From assembly GCA_963717085.1 (NCBI GenBank), contig CAVQVM010000005.1, positions 1-64,000 of the forward strand: DNA of 64,000 bases, given 5' to 3'. Under the pieces are notes generated by a model. It did not search any database. It saw nothing but the letters and a program-made list of their open reading frames with translations, and was not told the origin of the DNA. Every line of letters begins with the position of its first letter. The first letter of the stretch is position 1. Positions 25,300 to 33,661 of this stretch are shown here, in pieces. The DNA is from DASQUK01 sp963717085 (GTDB lineage: Bacteria; Actinomycetota; Acidimicrobiia; Acidimicrobiales; VFJN01). A program made the translations under genes and the position numbers.

Positions 25300-26814
25300 T
25301 CAGTCGGTCGGCAGCTCGCCGAGGGTGACCTCGGCGGTCTTCTCGTCGCCGTCACGGGTGTAGGTGATCGTCACCTTGTCACCGGGCTGGTGGGAGCGGA
25401 CGGCCGAGGTGAGGTCGGAGCCGCTCATGATCTCGGTGTCGTCCACCTTGGTGATGACATCGCCTTGCTGCAGCCCCGCATCGGCGGCGGGCTGGCCTTC
25501 GTCGACCTGGCCGACCACGGCGCCCCCACCGTTCTCGGCATCGGCGATCCGCACACCCAGGAATGCGTGGGTGACCTCACCCTTGTCGACGAGCTGCTCG
25601 GCGATCGAGCGGGCGGAGTCGATGGGGATGGCGAACCCCACGCCGATGTTGCCGCCTTGCGAGCTGGCGCCGCCGCCACCGGCCAGCGAGGCGATGGCCG
25701 TGTTGATCCCGACCACCTCGCCGTCGGCGTTGATGAGGGCGCCACCCGAGTTGCCGGGGTTGATGGCGGCATCGGTCTGGATGGCGTCGATCACAGCCGA
25801 CGGCGTTGCCTGGGGCTCGCCGCCGTTACCGAACGGCGACTCGGGCAGGTCGTTGGACAGGGTGATGGAGCGGTCCAGGGCGCTCACGATGCCGGCGCTG
25901 ACCGAGCCGTCGAGGCCGAGGGGGCTGCCGATGGCGAGCACGGTGTCCCCCACGTGCAGGTCGCCGCTGCTGCCCAGCTTGGCGGGGGTGAGCCCGCTGA
26001 CGTCCTCCGCCTGGATCACGGCCAGGTCGGTCGCCGGGTCCCGCCCGAGGATCCGGGCGTCGGCGTTGGAGCCGTCGGAGAACGTGACCGACAACTGACC
26101 GCCGTCAGCCGCTTGGGCGACGACGTGGTTGTTGGTCAGGATCTGCCCGTCCGAGCTGATGACCACGCCGGACCCTTGGCCGGCCCCGAGGTTCGACTCG
26201 AAGGTGATCGACACGACGCTGGGAAGGACCGCGGCGGCGGCCTGGGACAGCGGCTCGTCGGGCGCGTTGTCCTGGCTGCCGACAGCGGGGCTGGCAGACA
26301 GGCTGGTCGCGGCCGTGCCGGCGTCGTCGTCGTCGAGGTTCACCGCCAGCAGCGCGCCACCGGCCGCCGCTCCGGCCATGAGGCCGGCGGCCGCGAGCAG
26401 GGCCACGGCCCGGCGGCCCCGCCGAGGGGGAGACGGCGGGGCTGACGAGCCGACGGGCGCCGGGCCGGCCGGGGGCGGGGTGGGGGGCATGGGAGGCGCT
26501 CCCCGGCCGGCGGCGTCGGCTCCCACGGCTCCTGGGGCCGGGGGTGCGTCGAACGGAGCGGACGGCGTCAATGGATCGGAAGGGTTGGAGTACGCGCCAC
26601 CGGGAGCGGGGCCATACGGCACCGTCAACGGTTCACCGGGCGCCGATTCCTGAGGCAGCGTGACCTCGTCGGGGCTCGCCACGTACGGTCCGGGCGGCGG
26701 CGGAACTGGGAACGGGGGAGACTCGGGGGACGGAGCCGAGGATTCGCCGACGGTCGCGGATGTCGGCGTGGACTGCCCGCCGGCGGCCTCGGGGGTGGTC
26801 TGGTCGTCGGTCAT
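25300..26814 (-). CDS. htrA: HtrA/DegP-type membrane-anchored serine protease with PDZ domain
   Basis: A 504-residue protease. A long Pro/Ser/Gly-rich cytosolic N-terminus (about 125 residues) is followed by one membrane helix (AVALLAAAGLMAGAAAGGAL), a trypsin-like domain with His in ILTNNHVVAQA, Asp in ATDLAVIQAED and Ser in INPGNSGGALIN, and a C-terminal PDZ domain (HAFLGVRIADAE, AADAGLQQGDVITKVDD). It degrades misfolded proteins outside the membrane. Divergent from the adjacent two-component system, an arrangement like mprAB-pepD of mycobacteria, which suggests envelope-stress control. ATG at 26814 chosen over 26826. Confidence 0.93.
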   Translation of the reverse strand: MTDDQTTPEAAGGQSTPTSATVGESSAPSPESPPFPVPPPPGPYVASPDEVTLPQESAPGEPLTVPYGPAPGGAYSNPSDPLTPSAPFDAPPAPGAVGADAAGRGAPPMPPTPPPAGPAPVGSSAPPSPPRRGRRAVALLAAAGLMAGAAAGGALLAVNLDDDDAGTAATSLSASPAVGSQDNAPDEPLSQAAAAVLPSVVSITFESNLGAGQGSGVVISSDGQILTNNHVVAQAADGGQLSVTFSDGSNADARILGRDPATDLAVIQAEDVSGLTPAKLGSSGDLHVGDTVLAIGSPLGLDGSVSAGIVSALDRSITLSNDLPESPFGNGGEPQATPSAVIDAIQTDAAINPGNSGGALINADGEVVGINTAIASLAGGGGASSQGGNIGVGFAIPIDSARSIAEQLVDKGEVTHAFLGVRIADAENGGGAVVGQVDEGQPAADAGLQQGDVITKVDDTEIMSGSDLTSAVRSHQPGDKVTITYTRDGDEKTAEVTLGELPTD

Positions 26815-26859
26815 GGCGGTCAGCATGCCCGCTCAATCTGCAGACACCCTGGGTGGCGT

Positions 26860-26922
26860 CTGAGAAGTTCCTGAGAACCGACCCCCAGGCAGCGTCCAGG
26901 CTGCATCCAGGTAGCTCCCAGG
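26860..26922. promoter_or_regulatory. Array of 11-bp-phased direct repeats between htrA and the two-component system
   Basis: CCAGG occurs at 26885, 26896, 26907 and 26918, each exactly 11 bp after the last, and CTGAGAA occurs at 26860 and 26871, again 11 bp apart. An 11-bp period places repeats on one DNA face and is the usual spacing for tandem OmpR/PhoB-type regulators. It lies 46-108 bp upstream of the htrA start and ends before the regulator gene. Confidence 0.6.
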
Positions 26923-26989
26923 TCTGGGCGCGATCCTGCTGGTGACGACCGTGACGGCGATACCGTCGCGACGCACCGATCGACACGAG

Positions 26990-27724
26990 ATGATGACCGA
27001 CGTCCTTCCCCCGACCAGCGGCCATGCGGCGGAGGCGCGCCTCCTGGTGGTCGACGACGAGCCCAACATCGTGGAGCTGCTTTCGGCCAGCCTTCGCTAC
27101 GCCGGCTTCGAGGTGGTCACCGCCATGAACGGTGCCGAGGCGGTCTCCGCCGTGGAGCGCCATCGACCCGACCTGGTGGTGCTCGACGTGATGCTCCCCG
27201 ACGTCGACGGCTTTGTGGTGCTGCGGCGGCTCCGGGCCGGGAGCCATCCCCTGCCGGTGCTGTTCCTGACGGCCCGCGACGCCAACGACGACAAGGTCAC
27301 GGGGTTGACGCTGGGCGGCGACGACTACGTCACCAAGCCGTTCAGCCTCGAAGAGGTGATCGCCCGCATCCGCGCCGTGCTGCGGCGCACCCGGGTCACC
27401 ACCGCCGACATCGGCGCCCGGCTGTCGGTGGGCGACCTGCAGCTCGACGAGGACAGCCACCAGGTCTGGCGGGGCGGCCGCGAGGTGCAGCTGTCCCCCA
27501 CCGAGTTCAACCTGCTGCGGTATCTGATGATCAACGCCGCACGGGTGGTGTCCAAGTCGCAGATCCTCGACCACGTGTGGAGCTACGACTTCGACGGCGA
27601 CGCGAACATCGTCGAGTCGTACATCTCCTACCTGCGGCGCAAGCTCGACGACGGCGGTGAGCCGCTGATCCATACCGTGCGGGGCATCGGTTACGTGCTC
27701 CGGCCGCCGCGACCGTCACCATGA
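26990..27724 (+). CDS. OmpR-family response regulator
   Basis: A 244-residue regulator. The receiver domain has LLVVDDEPNIVELL, the phosphoacceptor Asp in LVVLDVMLPDVDG, and the Lys in DYVTKPFSLEE. The DNA-binding winged helix has VQLSPTEFNLLRYLM, DHVWSYDFDGDANIVES and IHTVRGIGYVLRPP. The kinase gene starts inside its stop codon. Upstream GTG 26942 is in frame; ATG 26990 gives the usual short lead before the receiver. Confidence 0.94.
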   Translation: MMTDVLPPTSGHAAEARLLVVDDEPNIVELLSASLRYAGFEVVTAMNGAEAVSAVERHRPDLVVLDVMLPDVDGFVVLRRLRAGSHPLPVLFLTARDANDDKVTGLTLGGDDYVTKPFSLEEVIARIRAVLRRTRVTTADIGARLSVGDLQLDEDSHQVWRGGREVQLSPTEFNLLRYLMINAARVVSKSQILDHVWSYDFDGDANIVESYISYLRRKLDDGGEPLIHTVRGIGYVLRPPRPSP

Positions 27725-29301
27725 GCCTGCGGCCCAGGAGCGTGTGGCGACGCACGCCGCTGTGGCTCCGCTTGATCACGACGGTGCTGGCCCTGTCGAT
27801 CTTGGCCCTCACGGTCATGGGCGTCATCGGAGCCCGCCTCTTGCGCGGCTACCTGGTCGACCGGGTGGACGACCAGCTGGTCGCGGCGGCCAGGGCGGTC
27901 CAGATACGGAACGGTGATGTCTTCCTCGGACGCGGGACGCCCACCCAGTATCACTTCGAGACCCAGGGCGTCACGGGAACAGTCGAAGACGTCTATCCCA
28001 GCAAGCTGAGCAGCGGGCCCCCACCCAAACTTCCCACCATCACGCCTGCAGAGGCTCGCGAGAGGCGCGGAGCGCCGCTAACCGTCCCCGCGACCCGCGG
28101 CAACGGATCCTGGCGCGCCCTGGCGCTTCCGATCCCGGGCCCAGAACGCGACGTCGGCACCCTGTTCGTCGCCACCAGCCTTCACGACGTCAATGCCACC
28201 GTCCACAAGCTCTCCACGATCAACCTCCTCGTGGGTGCGGCGGTGATCGCCGGACTGGCGCTCGCCGCGTTCACGATGGTGCGGACCGCGTTGCGTCCGC
28301 TCACCAAGATCGAGCAGACCGCGGCGGCGATCGCCGGCGGTGATCTGTCACGACGGGTCGACAACGACGACCCGAAAACCGAGGTCGGCCGCCTCGGCCT
28401 GGCGCTCAACACCATGCTCGAGCAGATCGAGACCGCGTTCCTCGCCCGCGAGGCGTCCGAGGCCACCGCCCGCCGCTCCGAGGAGAAGATGCGGCGCTTC
28501 GTCGCCGACGCCAGCCATGAGCTGCGCACGCCGCTGACTTCGATCCGGGGGTTCGCCGAGCTGCACCGGCAGGGGGCGGTGACCGATGCCGCCGAGGTGT
28601 CACGGTTGCTGAGCCGGATCGAGGACGAGGCCCAGCGCATGGGCCTGCTCGTCGACGACCTGTTGCTCCTCGCCCGCCTCGACCAGCAACGCCCCTTCGA
28701 GCACGGCCCCGTCGACCTGCGGATCCTCGCGACCGACGCCGTGGAGGCGGCCAGAGCCACGGCGCCGGACCGCGAGATCCGCCTCGACCTGCCCACGGGC
28801 GAGGCCGACCGCGAGCTCGTCGTGGCCGGCGATGAGCCGCGCCTGCGCCAGGTCTTGTCCAACCTGCTCGACAACGCGCTCGCCTATTCGCCGGCCGACA
28901 GCCCCATCACCGTGCTGGGCGGCCGCACGCGGCGCGACGGCCGGGACCTCGCGTTCGTCCAGGTGCGCGATCGCGGGCCCGGCTTGGTCCCCGAGCAGGC
29001 GGAGCGGGTGTTCGAGCGCTTCTACCGCACCGACCGCGCCCGCAGCCGAGCTCACGGTGGCACCGGGCTGGGCCTGTCCATCGTCGCCGCCATCACCGCC
29101 GCCCACGGGGGCTCGGTGGAGCTGGACACTGCTCCCGGTGAGGGCGCGACCTTCCGTGTGCTCCTGCCGCGGCTCAGCGAGACACCGTCCGTAGTGGAGG
29201 CGCCGGCCGCGCCCGAGACGCCGTCGACGCCCGCGGGCGATGTCCCGCCGGCCGGGCTGCCGGACGAACTGGGCTCCGGCGAACCGAGCCTGAGGCCGTA
29301 G
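27721..29301 (+). CDS. Two-component sensor histidine kinase
   Basis: A 526-residue membrane kinase. First helix LITTVLALSILALTVMGVIG, an extracytoplasmic loop of about 130 residues, second helix LLVGAAVIAGLALAAFTMV, HAMP domain (ALRPLTKIEQTAAAIAGGDL), dimerisation domain with phospho-His in DASHELRTPLTSIRGFAEL, and ATPase domain with NLLDNALAYSP, VRDRGPGL and GTGLGLSIVAAI. It overlaps the regulator gene by four bases. The signal is unknown; with htrA adjacent, envelope damage is a reasonable guess. Confidence 0.94.
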   Translation: MSLRPRSVWRRTPLWLRLITTVLALSILALTVMGVIGARLLRGYLVDRVDDQLVAAARAVQIRNGDVFLGRGTPTQYHFETQGVTGTVEDVYPSKLSSGPPPKLPTITPAEARERRGAPLTVPATRGNGSWRALALPIPGPERDVGTLFVATSLHDVNATVHKLSTINLLVGAAVIAGLALAAFTMVRTALRPLTKIEQTAAAIAGGDLSRRVDNDDPKTEVGRLGLALNTMLEQIETAFLAREASEATARRSEEKMRRFVADASHELRTPLTSIRGFAELHRQGAVTDAAEVSRLLSRIEDEAQRMGLLVDDLLLLARLDQQRPFEHGPVDLRILATDAVEAARATAPDREIRLDLPTGEADRELVVAGDEPRLRQVLSNLLDNALAYSPADSPITVLGGRTRRDGRDLAFVQVRDRGPGLVPEQAERVFERFYRTDRARSRAHGGTGLGLSIVAAITAAHGGSVELDTAPGEGATFRVLLPRLSETPSVVEAPAAPETPSTPAGDVPPAGLPDELGSGEPSLRP

Positions 29302-29332
29302 CGCCCCGCCCTCGGTCTGGACGCGAGCCGGC

Positions 29333-29357
29333 CCCCAGGTTTGGGAGTCGCCTGGGG
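29333..29357 (+). terminator. Hairpin downstream of the kinase gene
   Basis: CCCCAGG and CCTGGGG form a perfect 7-bp stem around 11 nt, 31 bases after the kinase stop. A second hairpin (GTGGGCG/CGCCCAC, 29398-29419) follows. Together they probably end the two-component transcript. The rest of 29302-29542 shows no gene. Confidence 0.45.
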
Positions 29358-29542
29358 ACCGGTCGGGATTAGCCGAGGGGGGTGGGTCGCTCGGCTGGTG
29401 GGCGGGCCTGGTCGCCCACAACGACGGATGGTGACACGGCAACCGAGCCGTGCAAGCGCTCTGGGCGAATTCACCTGGGTGTTTCTGATGCCGGTTACCT
29501 TGCGCACGGACCAAGAGCGAGTACCAGGTCGGAGACCAGAGC

Positions 29543-29794
29543 ATGAAGAAGTCCATCGACTTCGCCTTCGACGACCACCCAGACGGCGACGAGGACAAGG
29601 CGCGGGTGGCATGGGCCGTGGCCGTGCTCGACGACTGCGACGGCTGCGCCGACATCCGGGTGGAGTTGACCGTCGAAGATGCAGGCGCCAGCGGCACCGG
29701 CGTCGTCGGGCACCTCGCCCCGGGGACGGTTCGGCGCCTCCGGGCGGCTCTGGCGGCCGCGCTTCGGGAGGTCGGCGAGGAGCCGGGCACGTAG
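29543..29794 (+). CDS. Small hypothetical protein, 83 aa
   Basis: Begins KKSIDFAFDDHPDGDEDKAR and continues AVLDDCDGCADIRVELTVED, ending in a helix APGTVRRLRAALAAALREVG. The CDGC pair could bind metal or form a disulfide, but I do not recognise the family. It has an ATG start, and codon use is like the neighbours. It sits alone in front of the MFS exporter promoter. Confidence 0.55.
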   Translation: MKKSIDFAFDDHPDGDEDKARVAWAVAVLDDCDGCADIRVELTVEDAGASGTGVVGHLAPGTVRRLRAALAAALREVGEEPGT

Positions 29795-29812
29795 CTCCGA
29801 GGACCGGACGGT

Positions 29813-29870
29813 TGCAGGGAATACCTGCACCAAGCGCAAAGTTGCACCTTCTGCAATTTTCTCTACAGTG
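29813..29870 (+). promoter_or_regulatory. Promoter with two palindromes upstream of the MFS-TetR operon
   Basis: TTGCAC (29843-29848) and TACAGT (29865-29870) are spaced 16 bp. The -35 box is inside the palindrome TTGCA-CCTTC-TGCAA (29843-29857). A second palindrome, TGCAGG-GAAATA-CCTGCA (29813-29830), lies just upstream. Both share the TGCA half-site core, as expected for a TetR-type operator, and the operon encodes a TetR protein. Confidence 0.6.
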
Positions 29871-29911
29871 TCCGGTGGCCCCACCGAGGCGCCCCACCCG
29901 CAAGGAACCAC

Positions 29912-31561
29912 ATGGAAGTGACGTCCCCGATGCCCGTCGCCGCGCCCGCGGCCGCCGCGCTACCGCGCCGACAGGTGCTCATCGTGTTCTCCGGGATCAT
30001 GCTCGGCATGCTCCTGGCGGCGCTCGACCAGACGATCGTCGCCACGGCACTGCCGACGATCACCGGCGAGCTCGGCGGGCTCGATCACCTGGCCTGGGTC
30101 GTCACCGCGTACCTGCTGGCAGAGACCGTCGCCACTCCGGTCTACGGCAAGCTCGGCGACCTCTACGGCCGCAAGCGCCTCTTCCAGTCGGCCATCGTCG
30201 TGTTCCTCTTCGGCAGCGTCCTGTCGGGGGTCGCGACATCGATGGGCATGCTCATCGTCTTCCGGGCGGTGCAGGGCGTCGGGGCCGGTGGTCTCATCGT
30301 GCTCGCCCAGGCGCTCATCGGCGACATCATCAGCCCGCGGGAGCGCGGGCGGTACATGGGGTACTTCGGCGCCGTCTTCGGCGCAGCCAGCGTCGCCGGG
30401 CCGCTGCTGGGCGGTTTCCTCACCGACCACCTGTCCTGGCGCTGGGTCTTCTACATCAACGTCCCGCTCGGCCTCCTGGCTCTCGTCGTGACCAGCGCCG
30501 TCCTGCCCGCGACGCGCTACCGCCACCAGGTGCACATCGACTGGACGGGCATCGCCCTGCTGTCGGGAGCCATTTCTGCGCTCGTGCTCCTGACGACCTG
30601 GGGTGGCGTCGAGCATGCCTGGGATTCCGGCGTCATCATCGGCCTCGCCGTGCTCACCGCCGTCCTGCTCGCCGCATTCGTAGCGGTCGAACGGCGGGTC
30701 ACCGAACCGGCCCTGCCGCTGCGGCTGTTCCGGCTCCCGACCTTCCGCATCGCCGCGGTCGTGAGCCTGATCGTGGGCATCGCCATGTACGGCGCCATCA
30801 CCTACCTGCCGACGTTCCTGCAGGTGGCGAACGGCGCGTCGGCCAGCAACTCCGGCCTGCTGATCGTCCCCGTCATGGCGGGTTTGCTCAGCGCCTCGAT
30901 CACGTCCGGCCAGATCATCACCCGCACCGGGCGCTACCGGGTGTTCCCGATGCTCGGCATGGCGGTGGCGAGCCTCGGCCTGTTCCTCCTGTCGACGCTC
31001 GACGTCGGCAGCAGCCGCTGGGAGTCCAGCATCTACATGTTCGTGCTGGGGGCCGGCATCGGGCTGGTGATGCAGGTCATGGTGCTGGCCACACAGAACG
31101 AGGCGCCCATCGCCGACCTCGGCGTTGCGACGTCGACCGTCACCTTCTTCCGGACAATCGGCGGCTCGATCGGCGTCTCGCTCTTCGGTGCGGTGTTCAC
31201 CAGCCGGCTCACCCATCTCCTCGGCAGCGCCGTGCCCCAGAACCTGACGCCCGCCGCCATCAACCAGCTGCCCCTCGAACAGCGGGCGCAGACCGCCAGC
31301 GCATTCGCTGACGCCATCACCACCGTGTTCTTGTGGGCGGTGCCGCTGGTGCTGGTGGGCTGGGTGCTCACGTGGTTCCTCAAGGAAAAGACGCTGCGCA
31401 CCTCGTCCGGACACGTCGCCCGCGAGGCCGAGATCGCGGGCGACGGCCATGGCGACGTGCTGGACTTGACGCCGATCACCGCCGGCAGCAACGGGAACGG
31501 ACATGCCTCCACGACCACGAACGGGGACGGTGCCCGTGAACCCGAGCGAGACCATGCGTGA
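29912..31561 (+). CDS. MFS multidrug exporter (DHA2, EmrB/QacA-type, 14 helices)
   Basis: A 549-residue exporter. The DHA2 hallmarks are MLLAALDQTIVATALPTI, LAWVVTAYLLAETVATPVYG, KLGDLYGRKRLF, RAVQGVGAGGLIVLAQALIG and motif C FGAVFGAASVAGPLLGGFLT, with RWVFYINVPLG after it. About fourteen helices and a hydrophilic C-terminus rich in Asn/Gly. A proton-driven drug exporter in the cytoplasmic membrane. It overlaps the TetR gene by eight bases, so exporter and likely repressor are co-expressed. Confidence 0.94.
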   Translation: MEVTSPMPVAAPAAAALPRRQVLIVFSGIMLGMLLAALDQTIVATALPTITGELGGLDHLAWVVTAYLLAETVATPVYGKLGDLYGRKRLFQSAIVVFLFGSVLSGVATSMGMLIVFRAVQGVGAGGLIVLAQALIGDIISPRERGRYMGYFGAVFGAASVAGPLLGGFLTDHLSWRWVFYINVPLGLLALVVTSAVLPATRYRHQVHIDWTGIALLSGAISALVLLTTWGGVEHAWDSGVIIGLAVLTAVLLAAFVAVERRVTEPALPLRLFRLPTFRIAAVVSLIVGIAMYGAITYLPTFLQVANGASASNSGLLIVPVMAGLLSASITSGQIITRTGRYRVFPMLGMAVASLGLFLLSTLDVGSSRWESSIYMFVLGAGIGLVMQVMVLATQNEAPIADLGVATSTVTFFRTIGGSIGVSLFGAVFTSRLTHLLGSAVPQNLTPAAINQLPLEQRAQTASAFADAITTVFLWAVPLVLVGWVLTWFLKEKTLRTSSGHVAREAEIAGDGHGDVLDLTPITAGSNGNGHASTTTNGDGAREPERDHA

Positions 31562-32171
31562 AGGACTGCGTGAGCGGAAGAAGGCGGAGACCCACCAGGC
31601 CCTGGCGAAGGCCGCCCTCGACCTGGCCGACCGGCTAGGCCCGGAACGGGTGACCGTCGAGGCGATCGCGGACGCCGCCGGCGTGTCGCCGCGGACGTTC
31701 TTCAACTACTTCCCCTCCAAGGAGGATGCCATCGTCGGGATCGCCCCGGCCCAGTCCTCGGCCCTGCTCGCCGACCTGCTCGCCCGTCCCGAGGACGAAC
31801 CGCCGCTCGACGCGCTCCGGGCCGTGGTGCTGGCGGCCGCCGAGCGTCTGCAGGCCGGCGGCGACGACTGGGTCATCCGCCACCGCCTGATCCAGAAGCA
31901 CCACTCCCTGGCCGTCACGCGTGCCGCCTGGTTCGCCGAGGTCGAGCGGCGCATGGCCGAGGAGATCGCCCGCCGGACCGGCCTGGACCCGGGCCTCGAT
32001 GTCTACCCCGCGTTGGTCGTGAGCGCGACGATCGGGGCCCTGCGGGTCGCCATCGACGTCTGGCAGGAGCGTGGGCGGGCGGGAGCGCTCGAGACCCTGA
32101 TAGACGACGCGTTCGACGTGCTGGCGCACGGGCTTCGGCTCCCCCACACCATCGCCAGCCGTGCCGTCTGA
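31554..32171 (+). CDS. TetR-family transcriptional regulator
   Basis: A 205-residue regulator. The N-terminal HTH reads RERKKAETHQALAKAALDL, VTVEAIADAAGVSPRTFFNY and FPSKEDAIVG; the rest is a helical ligand-binding domain with the short AWFAEVERRMAEEIARRTG helix typical of actinobacterial members. The ATG at 31554 gives an eight-base overlap with the exporter; GTG 31536 is a possible longer start. Likely represses the exporter operon through the palindromes near 29813-29857. Confidence 0.92.
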   Translation: MREGLRERKKAETHQALAKAALDLADRLGPERVTVEAIADAAGVSPRTFFNYFPSKEDAIVGIAPAQSSALLADLLARPEDEPPLDALRAVVLAAAERLQAGGDDWVIRHRLIQKHHSLAVTRAAWFAEVERRMAEEIARRTGLDPGLDVYPALVVSATIGALRVAIDVWQERGRAGALETLIDDAFDVLAHGLRLPHTIASRAV

Positions 32172-32294
32172 CGAGGTCGCGGAAGTTTTCTCGGTACGTG
32201 GCGAAAATCGCGCCTATCGTCGTGGTTGCGGGCGCCCCGCGGTTTCTCCCCACCCGGTGGCGTCCTGGGGACGTCAGGACAACAGAGGTACGTC

Positions 32295-33593
32295 ATGCAC
32301 CTCGAGTTCTCTGACGAGCAGCTGGAGCTCCGCGACAGCGCTCGCGCAATCCTCGCCCGTGAGTGCCCTCCCCGGCTGGTCCGGGAGGTAGCCGTCAGCG
32401 GCGCTGAAGCCGAGGGCTTCCGCAGCCAGCTCAGCTGGCTGGGCTGGCCGGCGCTCACCGTCGACGTCGACTTCGGCGGCCTCGGTCGGGGTTTCGTGGA
32501 GCTGGCGGTGGTGCTCGAGGAGCTGGGCCGGGCGGCGGCTCCGGGTCCCTTCCTGGCCACGATGACGCAGTTCGTCCCGGCCGTGCGGGAGGCCGGGTCC
32601 TTGGGCCAGGTGAGCCGATACCTGTCGGGGGTGGCCGCCGGTCAGCTCAACGGCACCCTCGCCCTCTACGAAGGCGGGCGCTGGGATCCCTTCAGCATCG
32701 GCGCCACCGCCACCCGCGACGGCGACGGCTGGGTGCTGAGCGGCCACAAGCGGCAGGTGCTGTGCTGCGCCGAGGTCGACGAGATCGTCGTCGCCGCGCG
32801 CCGCGCCTCGGGGATGCTCGGCCTGTTCGTGGTGCCGGCGGCGGACGTGACCTTCGCCCGGGTCGACAGCGTCGACGGCACACGGTCCCTCGGCAACCTC
32901 GAGCTCGACGGCGTGTGGGTTCCCGATGCCCGCATGCTCGGCGACCCCGATGTCACGGTCGACGCCACGCCGGCGGTTGCGGCCACGGTCGCCGAGGCAA
33001 CGGTGGGGATGGCGCTCGACACCACCGGCGTGTGCGGCGCGCTGTTCCAGTCGGCACTCGAGGCCGCACTCGAGCTTCCGGTGCGCTCGTTGGGCGCCGA
33101 GCCCGCGAACGGTAAGGCCAACGGTGACGCCTCGGCCGGCGCCAACGGATCCAATGGAGGCGAGGGTGGCGAGCGGAACGCCAGCCGGAACGGCGACCCG
33201 CCCGTCGTCGCCGCTCCCCCTCCGGTGCGGACACCGCCGCAAGCCGTCAGGCACAGCCTGGCCGAGATGGCCGGGGCGCTCGAGCGAACCCGGGCCATCG
33301 TCTACCAGGCCACGGCCGCCGTCGCCGAGCGTCACGAGCGTGCGACCGTCACCGCCTCCCAGGCCAAGGCGGCCGCTGGCGCGTGCCAGCGGCTGATCGT
33401 CGCCCGAAGCCTCGAGATCCACGGCCGAGGGCCGCGACGCGCGGACGCCCAGCTCTGGGTGCGGCGCGCGCAGTCGGGCGAGCTGCTGCTCGGGTCGTCG
33501 GCGGACCACCACCGCGTGGTCGCCGACGAACTGTTCCGGGCGCCGAAGCGCCAGCCGGCCAGCGCCGGGCTGGCCGCGGTGCTCGGCCTCTAG
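32295..33593 (+). CDS. Acyl-CoA dehydrogenase-like protein with a low-complexity insert
   Basis: A 432-residue flavoprotein-family member: LEFSDEQLELRDSARAILA, GWPALTVDVDFGGLGRGFVE, LEELGRAAAPGPFLATM, then a C-terminal helical domain (HSLAEMAGALERTRAIVYQA, QRLIVARSLEIHGRGPRRAD). Between them, residues about 270-317 are a Gly/Asn/Ser/Pro-rich stretch (NGKANGDASAGANGSNGGEG). This replaces the region that normally carries the FAD-contacting QFGxPIGxFQ motif. It may be a non-catalytic partner, as in heterotetrameric steroid/acyl-CoA dehydrogenases. A second dehydrogenase lies convergently next door. Confidence 0.8.
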   Translation: MHLEFSDEQLELRDSARAILARECPPRLVREVAVSGAEAEGFRSQLSWLGWPALTVDVDFGGLGRGFVELAVVLEELGRAAAPGPFLATMTQFVPAVREAGSLGQVSRYLSGVAAGQLNGTLALYEGGRWDPFSIGATATRDGDGWVLSGHKRQVLCCAEVDEIVVAARRASGMLGLFVVPAADVTFARVDSVDGTRSLGNLELDGVWVPDARMLGDPDVTVDATPAVAATVAEATVGMALDTTGVCGALFQSALEAALELPVRSLGAEPANGKANGDASAGANGSNGGEGGERNASRNGDPPVVAAPPPVRTPPQAVRHSLAEMAGALERTRAIVYQATAAVAERHERATVTASQAKAAAGACQRLIVARSLEIHGRGPRRADAQLWVRRAQSGELLLGSSADHHRVVADELFRAPKRQPASAGLAAVLGL

Positions 33594-33599
33594 ATCACC

Positions 33600-33651
33600 C
33601 GAACTTGTCGTGGTTGGAGAGGTCACGACCACCCCAACCGCCGCAAGTTCG
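33600..33651. terminator. Long bidirectional stem-loop between two acyl-CoA dehydrogenase genes
   Basis: CGAACTTG pairs with CAAGTTCG and, after four mostly paired bases, GGTTGG pairs with CCAACC, giving a stem of about 18 bp with a 16-nt loop. It nearly fills the 68-bp gap between convergent stops. Confidence 0.7.
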
Positions 33652-33661
33652 AGGCTGTGAC

